Notes under the pieces: generated by a model | Database searches by the model: none | What the model saw: the letters and a program-made list of their open reading frames with translations, nothing else | What the model was told of the DNA's origin: nothing | NCBI GenBank assembly: GCA_016711485.1 | Contig: JADJSX010000008.1 | Coordinates: forward strand, 124,001 to 188,000 | Length of the DNA: 64,000 nucleotides | Direction: 5' to 3' | Origin: Leptospiraceae bacterium | Lineage (GTDB): Bacteria; Spirochaetota; Leptospiria; Leptospirales; Leptospiraceae | Made by a program: the position numbers and the translations under genes | Shown here: piece by piece, positions 26,699-35,850 of the stretch | Position numbering within the stretch: the stretch's first letter is position 1 | Layout of the letters: every line of letters starts with the position of its first letter

Positions 26699-27712
26699 TT
26701 ACTTCATGTCATCACTTTTCTTATTTCTATCTCTTTCGTTGCTAGAGGTATTATAACTAGCAGAAGGAGCATTCGGAATTTGGTAACCTGTAATTATTCC
26801 TATATCTTTTCTTAATTGATCACGAACAAGTAGATTTTCTTCGATCATCATTGCTTGTCTAAGATGAGTTTCAGAGTTTGCAATTCCTAATTCCCCTAAC
26901 ATATTGGATGCTTTCATTCGGACCGTAGGAGAATGATTTTTTAACATGTCTAAAAGTTGGAAGAATTGTGTTGTTTTAGTCTTTTTGATTCCAACTATAG
27001 AACCTAAAATAACAGTCTTTGCGTAGTCATCTTTCTCACTTCCAGCAGCAGCTTCTAAAGCTCCTAAAGTAGACTCACGGTTTGTGTTTCTAAGGGCTTC
27101 GGCGGCAGAGGCACGGATATAGTAGTGTTCATGTGTTAATGCACCTTCGATTGCTGCCAATGCATCTTTATCTTCATGTGGATCTAACAGATAACCCATT
27201 GATCGCAATACTTCTCCAGCAGCAACTACAGCAGGAAGTTTTTCCATTTCGGAATAGTAAATTCTTTGCTCTTTGTCTTTGGAAACTTGTTCTGCTAATG
27301 TTTTAAATGTATCTGCTAATGGTTTGATCGCTAATTCATTTCCTATATCAGCTAAAGCTTGTGCCGCTAAAAATTTAATCACTGGTTTATTATTATCAGA
27401 AATATCAAAATTAATTGGCGCGTTGTTCTCATTTTTACTGATTTCCTGGGTTTGGCTTTTTGTTGGCTCTGCAGCATGAGTTGTAACTCCTTTCAAAGCT
27501 AGAATCATTGGGCGAAGTGCTCTTTTCGTTCTCGCTTTTTTTAGAGTCTCAATAGCGGCAATTTTCTCTTGTAAGGTTCCATTGCTTATATTTCGGACTT
27601 GTTCTACAAACGATTTATCGCTACTTCCCTCTCTATAAACGAAGGACTCCGTAGCAAACATAGCTGAGTTAGATATTACTAGTGCAACAGTTAGAATTGT
27701 GTATTTCAACAT
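26699..27712 (-). CDS. Secreted HEAT-repeat protein
   Basis: A 337-residue protein with signal peptide (MLKYTILTVALVISNSAMFA). From about residue 45 to 310 it consists of HEAT_2/PBS-lyase-like helical repeats such as IRASAAEALRNTNRE and VRMKASNMLGELGIAN, with QALADIG and ALEAAAGSEKDD units. These form a superhelical scaffold for protein binding in the periplasm. The C-terminal 25 residues are polar and probably disordered. Convergent with the tRNA gene. No enzymatic function is suggested. Confidence 0.82.
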   Translation of the reverse strand: MLKYTILTVALVISNSAMFATESFVYREGSSDKSFVEQVRNISNGTLQEKIAAIETLKKARTKRALRPMILALKGVTTHAAEPTKSQTQEISKNENNAPINFDISDNNKPVIKFLAAQALADIGNELAIKPLADTFKTLAEQVSKDKEQRIYYSEMEKLPAVVAAGEVLRSMGYLLDPHEDKDALAAIEGALTHEHYYIRASAAEALRNTNRESTLGALEAAAGSEKDDYAKTVILGSIVGIKKTKTTQFFQLLDMLKNHSPTVRMKASNMLGELGIANSETHLRQAMMIEENLLVRDQLRKDIGIITGYQIPNAPSASYNTSSNERDRNKKSDDMK

Positions 27713-28057
27713 TTTTTTCTCCTATCTCTATTTATCGTATACCAAATGACAAAAAGTAAGTTCTACTCATGGATTTGGCAACTTTATTTTTACCAAATAG
27801 GCATCCTTACAACTTTGTAACAAGGAAACCTGTTTACTGGTATGGTATATGAAAAATTCTCTCTCTTAAATTTCTATCTATTTTTAAGATTTTCGTTTTG
27901 GCTTTTTTTGAAGGGTAATTATTTGGTTGGTGTATTGCCTATATAGTTTTTATGTATAATGGTGAAATTGTCGAATTCGCGAAGAAAAAATACTATCATT
28001 CGACAATCTCGCCATTTAGTTTCTCAAAATTCATTTTAACTTCTTTATCTCGAAGTA
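27713..28057. other. Intergenic region with a long hairpin
   Basis: 345 bases upstream of the HEAT gene and downstream of the beta-barrel gene. Besides the hairpin at 27958-28016 I see no gene or repeat. Confidence 0.45.
27958..28016. repeat. 19-base imperfect inverted repeat downstream of the barrel gene
   Basis: Arms 27958-27976 and 27998-28016 match at 17 of 19 positions, centred on ATTGTCGAAT/ATTCGACAAT, with a 21-base loop. It lies about 40 bases after the stop of the minus-strand barrel gene and could terminate or stabilise its transcript, although no U-run follows. Confidence 0.65.
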
Positions 28058-29095
28058 TTAGTTGAACCCCTTCGAAAATTCGAATGTCAAATGGAAGTTT
28101 CGATAGACTACTTGCGACTCTGTGAGGGCTGAATAAATGAATCCATTTATAATTGCCTGCGTAACATCAGAGTTCGCACTATAATAGTTTTCAAATTTTC
28201 TAGTGAATTTTTCTTGCGTAAATCCATAGCGAGTAGAAAACCAACTGGTATACCTAAACACGAAATCTAAATTTTGAATCGTTCCATTATATGTTAAATT
28301 AGATGAAATAAAGTCAGGCGATATAATTGCAACTGAACCAAAACCACTAAGCGAAATAACTCCAAAGTTCAAACCTGTACCAGTATGTTTACCTTTAAGA
28401 TTTACATTTTCATGAGTGAAATGGATTTCAAACCATCGAGTAGGTTTTATTTCGATTCCAATTCCAGGTACAAATCCAGACATCGTTGATTCTATGTTGT
28501 AATTACCGGCTCCCAACTGAGTGAATTGTCCGATTATATAGACAGAGTCTGTCCTTTTATAAGACTGAGTTATATCGTATTTTCTCCCTAATATTCCAAT
28601 GCTAAAATGATTTCCGAAAGGTTGGAAATAGCCAAGGCCAAACTTTTTAGTTGACTCTTCCCAGCCTTTATGTTTAAAACTAGTACTTCCAGTATTAGCG
28701 ATTCTTTCAGAGAGTATGACTATGTTAGCTGAAGTTAAGCTAGTAGTGTTCGCTTGAATAGTTCTCGAATCATACATCAATCGAAATTTATCGTCAAATC
28801 TATATTCAAGTCCAACTTGGCCAAAACCTGCATTGCTTTGGTTAGGAGTGGATCTTGGTAATGATAGCAAAAAACCTTCATTAATATATGTGTTATAAAA
28901 ATTTCTTCCAACTGTCTCATCTATTTCCGGTATTTTAGCAGACCCATACCCAAGCTGCCCACGAATAAAAATCCTATGTTTATCTGGGGCTTTAAAGTCT
29001 TGCGGTTTCGCATGCGTATCGTCCCAAGCTAATATAGAATTGCTGAAAATGCATAGAATGGAGAGAAAAAAAAGAATTAGTTTATTGATTTTCAT
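28058..29095 (-). CDS. Predicted outer-membrane beta-barrel protein
   Basis: A 345-residue protein with a signal peptide (cleavage near ILAWDD). The mature part shows alternating hydrophobic/aromatic strands typical of an 8-12-strand barrel (for example GLEYRFDDKFRLMYDS, FSIGILGRKYDI, WFEIHFTHENVNLKG, FDFRYTSW-like segments) and ends FHLTFEFSKGFN, an aromatic-terminated last strand. I do not recognise the family. It follows the three TRL-like genes by 26 bases on the same strand, so all four may be one transcript. Confidence 0.72.
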   Translation of the reverse strand: MKINKLILFFLSILCIFSNSILAWDDTHAKPQDFKAPDKHRIFIRGQLGYGSAKIPEIDETVGRNFYNTYINEGFLLSLPRSTPNQSNAGFGQVGLEYRFDDKFRLMYDSRTIQANTTSLTSANIVILSERIANTGSTSFKHKGWEESTKKFGLGYFQPFGNHFSIGILGRKYDITQSYKRTDSVYIIGQFTQLGAGNYNIESTMSGFVPGIGIEIKPTRWFEIHFTHENVNLKGKHTGTGLNFGVISLSGFGSVAIISPDFISSNLTYNGTIQNLDFVFRYTSWFSTRYGFTQEKFTRKFENYYSANSDVTQAIINGFIYSALTESQVVYRNFHLTFEFSKGFN

Positions 29096-29121
29096 TTTTT
29101 ACCTTCAATTTTTTATTCATC

Positions 29122-29460
29122 TCATTCGCCCCATACTATGATACATTCCCTGTAAAAAAGAAAAGGAAGTATGTTTAAAGAAGATCTATCAATGGTTGCA
29201 ATTTTTTTTATTCCGCCATGATGTTTAGCTTCTTCAATGGAACCACCGGATCCGTAATAGAAAATATTAATTAGGAAGCCAGACATAGAGCAAGATCTTC
29301 CAGACTTTTCTACTTTTGCAGAGGTAAGTGTAGTGCCAGTACTTCTATCATATACATGATGATCCGTTGATGTAAAAATCCAACTTGCCACTGGTGTACT
29401 AATACAATTAGCCGTTGATAATACTATAATGAATGTAATAAGTAAGTAAATTTTTTTCAT
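29122..29460 (-). CDS. TRL-like family small lipoprotein, third copy
   Basis: A 112-residue probable lipoprotein (Cys19 in TANC). The C-terminal half carries the TRL pattern: a conserved Cys in SGRSCSMSGFL, a glycine-rich turn YYGSGGSIEEAKHHGGIKKI, ATIDRS, and a terminal Cys before IVWGE. The name of this family comes from an association with a tRNA locus in the literature; a tRNA lies about 2.5 kb away. Function unknown. Confidence 0.75.
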   Translation of the reverse strand: MKKIYLLITFIIVLSTANCISTPVASWIFTSTDHHVYDRSTGTTLTSAKVEKSGRSCSMSGFLINIFYYGSGGSIEEAKHHGGIKKIATIDRSSLNILPFLFYRECIIVWGE

Positions 29461-29461
29461 A

Positions 29462-29776
29462 TTATTCTCCTGATACTATTGTACAATAATTTCTGTACAC
29501 TATACTAAAAATAGAAAAAGTAGAATGGTCAATAGTAGCGATTCTTAAAATCTTATTGTCTTTTGCTATTTGACCAGCACCAGAATTTCCAAATCCAAAT
29601 AAATATAAAATGGAGTGGGAACATCCCTCTGCAGATTTTACTGCCTGTACATCATTAGCCGGGTTGTATTCTCCTGGAAACTTAGTAGAGGTAAATAAGA
29701 ATAAACCGTGAGTTGGACCAATTGCACAGTTGGAAGAGAATAATAAAAATAATAATATTAATAAAGTTTTTTTCAT
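29462..29776 (-). CDS. TRL-like family small lipoprotein, second copy
   Basis: A 104-residue paralogue with signal peptide and Cys17 lipobox (SSNC). Core pattern: EGCSHSILYLFGFGNSGAGQIAKDN, ILRIATIDHS and a final CTIVSGE. It starts 3 bases after the first copy's stop and is followed 1 base later by the third copy, clear evidence of local duplication within an operon. Confidence 0.75.
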   Translation of the reverse strand: MKKTLLILLFLLFSSNCAIGPTHGLFLFTSTKFPGEYNPANDVQAVKSAEGCSHSILYLFGFGNSGAGQIAKDNKILRIATIDHSTFSIFSIVYRNYCTIVSGE

Positions 29777-29779
29777 AGT

Positions 29780-30232
29780 TTATTTTCCTTTTTTGGCTGG
29801 TGTTTTTACAGGGGCTATAACATCTTTTTCGATTTCTTTGGAAACACTTATTGTTCCTTGTGTACCATACACGGAAGTGCAGAAGGAGTGATAAAGATAT
29901 CCGGCTAAAATGCCTTTTTGTTCGTAATCAATGGCCCCAACTTTTGTGATACCATTGTTTTTTTTGGCAGCCTCTATGCTAGAGTCACCCCAAGAAGCGA
30001 GATACAATATGGAATGTTGGCAACTTGTTCCTTTATGATCCAAGTCAGCATTGCCAAGTTGTCCTGGAATTGTATTGTTATGGTAGAAAAAACCACCATG
30101 CAATCGAGTTGCTAGTTCATTTGCATAACCTGAAGTTGGGTTTGTATTCGAAAAACCATACGTTAAACTTGTATTTAACCCTGTACAATTGATTATACAA
30201 AACATCAAAAGTAAATATATTTTATTTGTCAT
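29780..30232 (-). CDS. TRL-like family small lipoprotein, first copy
   Basis: A 150-residue paralogue, the longest of the three, with lipobox Cys16 (IINC). Pattern: TSCQHSILYLASWGDSSIEAAKKN, ITKVGAIDYE and CTSVYG, then an additional lysine-rich tail absent from the other copies. The spacing of the two conserved cysteines is kept among the three, perhaps a disulfide (inference). Confidence 0.75.
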   Translation of the reverse strand: MTNKIYLLLMFCIINCTGLNTSLTYGFSNTNPTSGYANELATRLHGGFFYHNNTIPGQLGNADLDHKGTSCQHSILYLASWGDSSIEAAKKNNGITKVGAIDYEQKGILAGYLYHSFCTSVYGTQGTISVSKEIEKDVIAPVKTPAKKGK

Positions 30233-30317
30233 CGATTTCCTCTCGTTATAAATTAGTCAAAATTTACTATCTAGAGTAGTTTTGTCAAATTGTAAAAAAA
30301 AATAAGGATAATACAAA

Positions 30318-30349
30318 TTTGTCGTTCAATGATTTAATGGAACGACAAA
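30318..30349 (-). terminator. Probable terminator hairpin after the 30.4 kb gene
   Basis: Perfect 10-base stem TTTGTCGTTC/GAACGACAAA with a 12-base loop. On the minus strand it is followed about 15 bases later by a long T-run, consistent with termination of the gene ending at 30390. Confidence 0.55.
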
Positions 30350-30389
30350 AATCATTGTTTTACAAAGTCCCAAAAGTATGAATACTTGA

Positions 30390-31016
30390 TTATCTTTGAT
30401 TGATGAAAGTTTTAGGATTGTTAATTTTAGTTTGTGTTTTCAGAAATTCTACTAACTGTTCGCCTGTTTCCATTTTAAAAAAGAGCGCCTTATTTTTTTT
30501 GTAAAAATCTTTTTCTTCTCTGCTTGCATTGTGTTCTATATAATTACCAAAAATCGGATCATTTTTTTTTCTCCAATTTTCATCAAGTTTTGCTTCTCGT
30601 TTTATACTTTGGATTGCTTTATATGCTTTCATGCCTAGATATAATTCTTCGTTTTTTCCGAAGTAACGATGAAGTTGAAAGTCATCTGCTGTAGCGAGGA
30701 ATTTTTCTAATGTCCGAATTTCATTGATATTCCAATGATTTTTTTCTCGTAGTGTCGTACCTTTCAGAATAATATCAATTTGGTAAAAAAAATCATCCGA
30801 AGGTCTGACTGATTGTTTGTCGATAAATCGTTTTCTGGGTATATAGTATTCCTTTTCCTTTTTAGACATATTATTTTTAAATTGTTCTACTCGTTGTAGG
30901 TTTTTTCGATATTTTCTATCTTTGGATTTCGATTCGGGCATAATGCCTAAAATATAAACAAAATAGAAAGTGAAAAATAGAAATAAGGTAGGGCGTAAAA
31001 TAATAGTTCGATTCAT
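30390..31016 (-). CDS. Hypothetical membrane-anchored basic protein
   Basis: About 208 residues; not recognised. A single N-terminal hydrophobic segment (LFLFFTFYFVYILGI) acts as anchor or signal peptide. The remainder is strongly charged, lysine-rich and helical (KDRKYRKNLQRVEQFKNNMSKK) without cysteines. The ATG at 31016 is chosen because the hydrophobic segment follows it directly; a GTG at 31037 would add seven residues. Confidence 0.6.
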   Translation of the reverse strand: MNRTIILRPTLFLFFTFYFVYILGIMPESKSKDRKYRKNLQRVEQFKNNMSKKEKEYYIPRKRFIDKQSVRPSDDFFYQIDIILKGTTLREKNHWNINEIRTLEKFLATADDFQLHRYFGKNEELYLGMKAYKAIQSIKREAKLDENWRKKNDPIFGNYIEHNASREEKDFYKKNKALFFKMETGEQLVEFLKTQTKINNPKTFINQR

Positions 31017-31171
31017 ATCCGCAATGTATCTAGGCACTTTAATGAGATTATCTAAAGGTTTGTAAGGTTCTTGGATTTATTCAAGCAAAAAACACTTTAT
31101 TTTTATGAGCCCTCTAGAATTGGCATTAGATTTGCATTATATAAGATAGACAATTTAACCAGAGGCCTTCT

Positions 31172-31606
31172 ATGAAAAATATCCTAATTTCAATTCTTTT
31201 TAGTATCTCAACTATTTTACTCGCTGATAGCGATAATAGCAGTATTGAAAACATAATACAAAAAAGCAGACCTGCGGACTTACCGGCTATAGCCGGAAAT
31301 TACAGTGCTTTAGGAAGTACGCACCAAATTAAGGGAGAATACGCAAAGGCACTTGAAAATTATAAAAAATCTCTCCAAATTCGAAAAGCAATTGGATTAG
31401 ATAAAACGCAAGGTTATGCTACCGTTCTTTTTCTTGAATCTATTGTTGAACACAAGTTAGGTGATTCTTGTAAAGCTATGGCAAATGTTAAGAAAGTAAT
31501 TAATATTTATAATTATCTTGGAATGATTGATGATGCAAATGTAGCTGAGGCAGAAGGTCTTAAAGAATTTAAATCTGCTTGTGAGGTTTTGCTTTCTCAA
31601 AACTAA
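31172..31606 (+). CDS. Secreted TPR protein
   Basis: 144 residues with a signal peptide (ending near LLADSD). Two TPR-like units follow: GNYSALGSTHQIKGEYAKALENYKKSL-type (split here by position, about 44-70) and a second around 82-115 (VLFLESIVEHKLGD, CKAMANVKKVINIY). A periplasmic protein-binding adaptor is likely. Its stop overlaps that of the convergent amidase gene by four bases. Confidence 0.75.
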   Translation: MKNILISILFSISTILLADSDNSSIENIIQKSRPADLPAIAGNYSALGSTHQIKGEYAKALENYKKSLQIRKAIGLDKTQGYATVLFLESIVEHKLGDSCKAMANVKKVINIYNYLGMIDDANVAEAEGLKEFKSACEVLLSQN

Positions 31607-32391
31607 TAAAATATATTTCTCCGGTCTCTTAAAAAAGGAAATTTTTCTCTCAAATCTTTAATCTCATTCGAGGATATTTTATATTTTAAAATATCCTCTT
31701 TTTCTTCTCCAAGAAACTCCCCTCTACCATAAGGATCGAATAATACTGAATTTCCGCTATGATAGATTTGTTGTTTTCTGCCAGCATAACCTACACGATT
31801 GACTCCAAATACATACGCTTGGTTTTCAATTGCCCTTGCTTTTAGAAGTGTTAACCAATGTTCTTTTCTTATTTCTGGCCAATTTGCGATTAATAGGTAT
31901 AAATCGGTAGTACCGGCAGTTTGACGAAATACTTCTGGAAATCGTAAGTCATAACAAATCAAGAGGCTAATGTTAAATCCATTTAGTTCAAATGTTTCCG
32001 TTTTTTCTCCTGCGGTAAAATATTTATCTTCTTCTGCGAAGGAAAATGGATGAATTTTGTGATAACGGTTTGTAATAATTCCCGACGGGCGTGCAATGGA
32101 AAATGTGTTAAACGGCATTCCACTTGGATTTTTTTCAATCCAACTTCCGCCTATTACAGATCCTGTTTTTTGGGCAATTTCGATTAAGAATTTTTCCGTG
32201 AGACCCATTTGTGGTTCCGCAAACTCCTCACTCTTCATTGTAAATCCAGTGGCAAACGTTTCCGGTAGAACGATAAGGTCTGCTTTTTGGTCTAATTTAG
32301 ATAGAATGTCTCTAATATTTTGAAAATTTCTTTCTTTGTCTTCCCAAACAATATCTAATTGTAAACCTAACAGATTTAAAAAACGATTCAT
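31603..32391 (-). CDS. Carbon-nitrogen hydrolase (omega-amidase / YafV type)
   Basis: A 262-residue cytoplasmic nitrilase-superfamily enzyme. The Glu-Lys-Cys triad is clear: E44 in VLPETFATGF, K112 in RYHKIHPFSF and C146 in LLICYDLRFPEVFR. The sequence around these residues is most like omega-amidases (Nit2/YafV), which hydrolyse alpha-ketoglutaramate or ketosuccinamate; that substrate is inferred. It overlaps the frameshifted membrane protein by four bases upstream and the TPR gene by four bases at its 3' end. Confidence 0.88.
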   Translation of the reverse strand: MNRFLNLLGLQLDIVWEDKERNFQNIRDILSKLDQKADLIVLPETFATGFTMKSEEFAEPQMGLTEKFLIEIAQKTGSVIGGSWIEKNPSGMPFNTFSIARPSGIITNRYHKIHPFSFAEEDKYFTAGEKTETFELNGFNISLLICYDLRFPEVFRQTAGTTDLYLLIANWPEIRKEHWLTLLKARAIENQAYVFGVNRVGYAGRKQQIYHSGNSVLFDPYGRGEFLGEEKEDILKYKISSNEIKDLREKFPFLRDRRNIFY

Positions 32392-33396
32392 TTTCGGTAT
32401 ACAAATAAAAATGATAAAGTAACTAGGATTCCCAGTATTCCAATTACGCCTAACAAAGATTTATCCCAAGTTGTAAATATACTCCCATTTCTTACTTTTC
32501 GATTTTGTTGACCCTGCATCGTTGTGTCTTCTGTTTCCGGTTTACCACCAGTAACCACGATTTCGACAGAAGAAGTATTTGGATATGTCGCACGAATAGC
32601 TCCAAGACCTTGTGGGATTTCTTCTTGAATTTCTTTTTGCTCTAGTGCGCCTTTTATATCTACTTTCATATCTTTTGGTTTAAAAAATAAAATTCTTGGG
32701 GAATTTTTATCTTCAAAACTATACTCGTCTTTAAAAGAAACATTCGCTAAGGATTCTGCCGGAATTATATACGATATTTGCAGTTCAGATACCGGGAAGA
32801 ATCGGTCTGTCTACCATTTTGCCTTTTGTTCCATTTCCTAACGTCAGTGGAATTCCCATCTTTGAGTCACCTTGTGTTAATTGACCAAAAATTTCTTCAC
32901 TTTCTTTTGGAACAAAAACTTCTATAGGAGAATTTGGATTTTGAAATGTTTTTGGTGGATTTGTTTTATTTTCGATTAGAAAGATTTTATAAACTCTAAG
33001 AAAATTTTCCTCGCGGATAATCTGCATTAGGCTTCGAACTTCTATATTCTTTAATTCCGTAGTATTTTCATATACAGTAATTTCTTGAAGTTTATTTCTA
33101 AAAACAGGTGTTGGGGGAACCATCTTATTATAATTAGCCCCTTTGTAAGTAACTTGAATTAATACGGGAGTTTGGTCGGGGAAATCTATTTTTTCTAAAA
33201 TAAAATTCCCTTGTTTATTTTGAAATTCTCCAATCGGAGTCATTCCACCTTGTAGAGCGATTAACTTGATAGTATCCGCTCTTCCTACTCCACCCGTGGT
33301 TCCATTTTTTAAAGAAATTTTGAGATCAATTTCTTCCGCATTTAAATGTAATGTAAAGATAATGGAAACAATTAGAAATAATTTAAACTTAAACAT
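32388..33396 (-). pseudogene. Membrane-anchored periplasmic protein interrupted by a frameshift
   Basis: Two frames appear to be one gene. The first (33396-32785) encodes 203 residues with a signal peptide and beta-rich periplasmic domain, ending abruptly in PILPGI. The next frame continues without a break as FFPVSELQISYIIPAESLA, runs through MKVDIKGALEQ and ends with a TM anchor (LLGVIGILGILVTLSFLF) and RK. The stop codons confine the shift to about 32788-32810 (a single extra base, or loss of two). Joined length is about 335 residues. It may be a true mutation, a sequencing error or, least likely, programmed frameshifting. Family not recognised. Confidence 0.72.
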
Positions 33397-33778
33397 AAAA
33401 TCATAGTTTTAGAAGTGGAATTTTTGTAAAAGAAAATAAACTCGAATTGCCTGCTAGTTCTATTTGTTAAAGCATTAGTTTTGATTATACTACAATAAGC
33501 CGGCTGTCATCCTTACTTGGAATTCTAAAATGGGCGTAAAAGAAATTAGAAATCGAAGTAATTTTTTTAATTAATTTAAACATTTTTTTAAAAAAAGATT
33601 TGCTATTTTCTTAAAAGTATGTTTAAGTCAAATTACTGAAGACGGAATCTGCGGTGGAATTTGATTACTCGTTAATCCAGAAGGGTTAAGTATCAAGCTT
33701 GTCATAAGACAACTCCAATTATAGATATGGTTTTCAGCTCGAAATTAAGTAGACAAATTTAAGCAAAAGGAGAGATAT
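33397..33778. other. Intergenic region upstream of a small lipoprotein
   Basis: About 380 AT-rich bases between divergent genes; it should contain both promoters. I see no repeat or RNA gene. Confidence 0.4.
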
Positions 33779-33904
33779 TTGATCAAGATTTTTCTCACAT
33801 TGTGTATCCTTGCAGTTTCATTAGCAAGTTTTAGTCTATCAGCTTGCGACGGAAAAGGCAAGGCTGTAGAGAGCCCATCACCTGTAGTGATCTCTACAAA
33901 ATAG
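33779..33904 (+). CDS. Small lipoprotein (41 residues)
   Basis: A short open frame starting with TTG, preceded by AAAGGAGAG at a good distance (the strongest Shine-Dalgarno in this part of the window). It encodes a signal peptide (IKIFLTLCILAVSLASF) ending in the lipobox LSAC, then only about 18 polar residues (DGKGKAVESPSP and VVISTK). It resembles entericidin-like small lipoproteins in architecture, not in recognised sequence. A hairpin follows the stop. Confidence 0.6.
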   Translation: MIKIFLTLCILAVSLASFSLSACDGKGKAVESPSPVVISTK

Positions 33905-33914
33905 TTTCACTTGG

Positions 33915-33947
33915 ATAACCGCTTAAGTGCAATGCTTAGGTGGTTAT
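33915..33947. terminator. Hairpin between convergent genes
   Basis: ATAACCGCTTAAG pairs with CTTAGGTGGTTAT (two G-U pairs) around a 7-base loop, right after the small lipoprotein and touching the stop of the convergent GT-C-like gene. No clear T-run, so it is a tentative terminator. Confidence 0.45.
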
Positions 33948-35806
33948 TCCAGAAACGCTTTTTCTCTTTTATCGTCTGCATTTAATTCAAAATAATATTT
34001 TTTAAATTCTCTATAATCATTCTGTAACTCCTGATTTGATTTTTGATCAATCTCTGAGATATACTTATCCAAATAATTTTCAAACAATTGAAATTCGAAG
34101 AGACCAGTTTTTTTTAGTTCAGAAAACAAATAGGGATCATAGCGGATAATTCGAAATTCCCCAGGAATATTTTTTAGGCGAATCGAATTGTATTTAGTTT
34201 TTGGTATTTCCTGTGTTGGAAAAAAATGAATATGTACGTTTCGTTTTAATAGGTAAGAATAGGGAGCTGGTTTTTCATGACCAACTTTACCCCTTTGAAA
34301 AATTTTTTGATGGGCAATCCAGTCATCGGTTAGGCCAGTTACAGATTCAATTGCTATTTTAGGGTTTAAGTAGTAGGCTAACATTGCTTGCGAACCACCA
34401 TACGCAATGTTGATTTCTTCTTCCTCAAAAATTTTTGTAAATGGCAAAAGAGAAAGTTTTAATTGATACACACTTTTTAATTTGTAAACATCACTTTCAT
34501 TTGTAATATTATGAATTATAGGTAAATTTGTTCCTATATATGGATTGTTGTATATAGTAGTTCCCAAGACTAAAATAAATCCGAGCAATATTCTGATTCG
34601 TTTAAATTTCATTCGAAATAAAAATAATTCTGCAGTTAAATATAATAGAGGAGTGATTGGAATTAACAAACGAGCAAACATAAAATCCCCGCCGATTTTA
34701 GTAAGATACGTTATGTAAACCATAGAAGGCAGGAAAAACAATATTAGAACCCTCACATAAAAGGTATCAATTTTACTTTGACCGGAAAAAATTTTTTTAA
34801 TGGAAAAAGAAGGAGGGATTCGATAAAGACTTCTGTGTTTTAATCGAATTTTTCTTCTCCTAGTTTTATACGCAGAAGAAAATGTTGCAAGAAATAAATA
34901 TCGAACTTTTGGGCTAACTTTAGTTAATCGCAAAATCCAAAAAAATACGAGAGCCAACGGAATATAAAGTACAAAGTAAGAATTAAAATACAGCAGAGTA
35001 TATTTGATTCCTTGTTCTAAATAGGTTCCCATTCCAGATTTTGCATAAAATGTATTTGGAAAAAACCATCCAAAATAATTATATCTCCAAACCCAATAAG
35101 GAAGAAATATTAGTAAAAAAGGAAGTTGTAAAACAAATTGGTTAGTTAAATAGGTTTTGTAATCCGTGTTTCGATATTTGAACAATAGGGTATAAACACA
35201 GGCGAATACATAAAATAAAGCCCCATCTGGTCTTGTCATAATGGAAAGCACTAATAGAAAAAGACCAGTTAATAGATGTAATCCTCTGTCACTAATTAGT
35301 AATAATACGGTTCCAGTTAATAGTAAAAAGCCAAATAAAGAAGTCTCGAGTCCACCTGTTGCAAAAATCTGTGCATGAGAATGAAAGGCAAAACCAGCAA
35401 ATGCAATTGGAAAATAAAAAGATTTATAATTTTTACCGGCTTTTATTTCATAAATTGTAGATCCTGTTTTGTGTAGAACAAATAGTGTAAGAAAATAAAA
35501 TAGAATGCCTAAGCCAGAAGTAACGTAAATGGGATCTAATTTAAAAAACATTCCTATTGAAATTAAAATTGTCCAAAGAAAATTCGTATAACCCTCTACA
35601 AATTCTCCCGCATTGTAAACCATTCCTAAGCCTGCGTTGAGGTTCTTGGCATACCGAAAGGAAATGAATGCATCGTCACAAACCCAATGTTGAATATATG
35701 CTTTGTAAATTGCAAAAACTCCAATGCAAATGCTTAAATACAGTGAGATAATTTTTCGATTGAGACCGACTGAATATTTTTTGGAGTGCAAAATTTTCCC
35801 CCTCAT
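33944..35806 (-). CDS. GT-C-type polytopic membrane glycosyltransferase-like protein
   Basis: A 620-residue inner-membrane protein with about ten to eleven hydrophobic helices. The N-terminal signature VCDDAFISFRYAKNLNAGLG, then MVYNAGEFVEGYTNFLWT, is typical of GT-C-like proteins that use a lipid-phosphate sugar donor; the Asp pair is the presumed catalytic site. A basic cytoplasmic loop (about 315-345, TRRRKIRLKH) and a C-terminal soluble domain follow. Likely adds a sugar to an envelope glycan or protein (inference). Divergently transcribed from a GT4 glycosyltransferase with a gap of 44 bases. Confidence 0.72.
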   Translation of the reverse strand: MRGKILHSKKYSVGLNRKIISLYLSICIGVFAIYKAYIQHWVCDDAFISFRYAKNLNAGLGMVYNAGEFVEGYTNFLWTILISIGMFFKLDPIYVTSGLGILFYFLTLFVLHKTGSTIYEIKAGKNYKSFYFPIAFAGFAFHSHAQIFATGGLETSLFGFLLLTGTVLLLISDRGLHLLTGLFLLVLSIMTRPDGALFYVFACVYTLLFKYRNTDYKTYLTNQFVLQLPFLLIFLPYWVWRYNYFGWFFPNTFYAKSGMGTYLEQGIKYTLLYFNSYFVLYIPLALVFFWILRLTKVSPKVRYLFLATFSSAYKTRRRKIRLKHRSLYRIPPSFSIKKIFSGQSKIDTFYVRVLILFFLPSMVYITYLTKIGGDFMFARLLIPITPLLYLTAELFLFRMKFKRIRILLGFILVLGTTIYNNPYIGTNLPIIHNITNESDVYKLKSVYQLKLSLLPFTKIFEEEEINIAYGGSQAMLAYYLNPKIAIESVTGLTDDWIAHQKIFQRGKVGHEKPAPYSYLLKRNVHIHFFPTQEIPKTKYNSIRLKNIPGEFRIIRYDPYLFSELKKTGLFEFQLFENYLDKYISEIDQKSNQELQNDYREFKKYYFELNADDKREKAFLE

Positions 35807-35850
35807 ATTTATCTTTCTTTTAAAATGAATTCGGTCAATCTTGATTTAGT

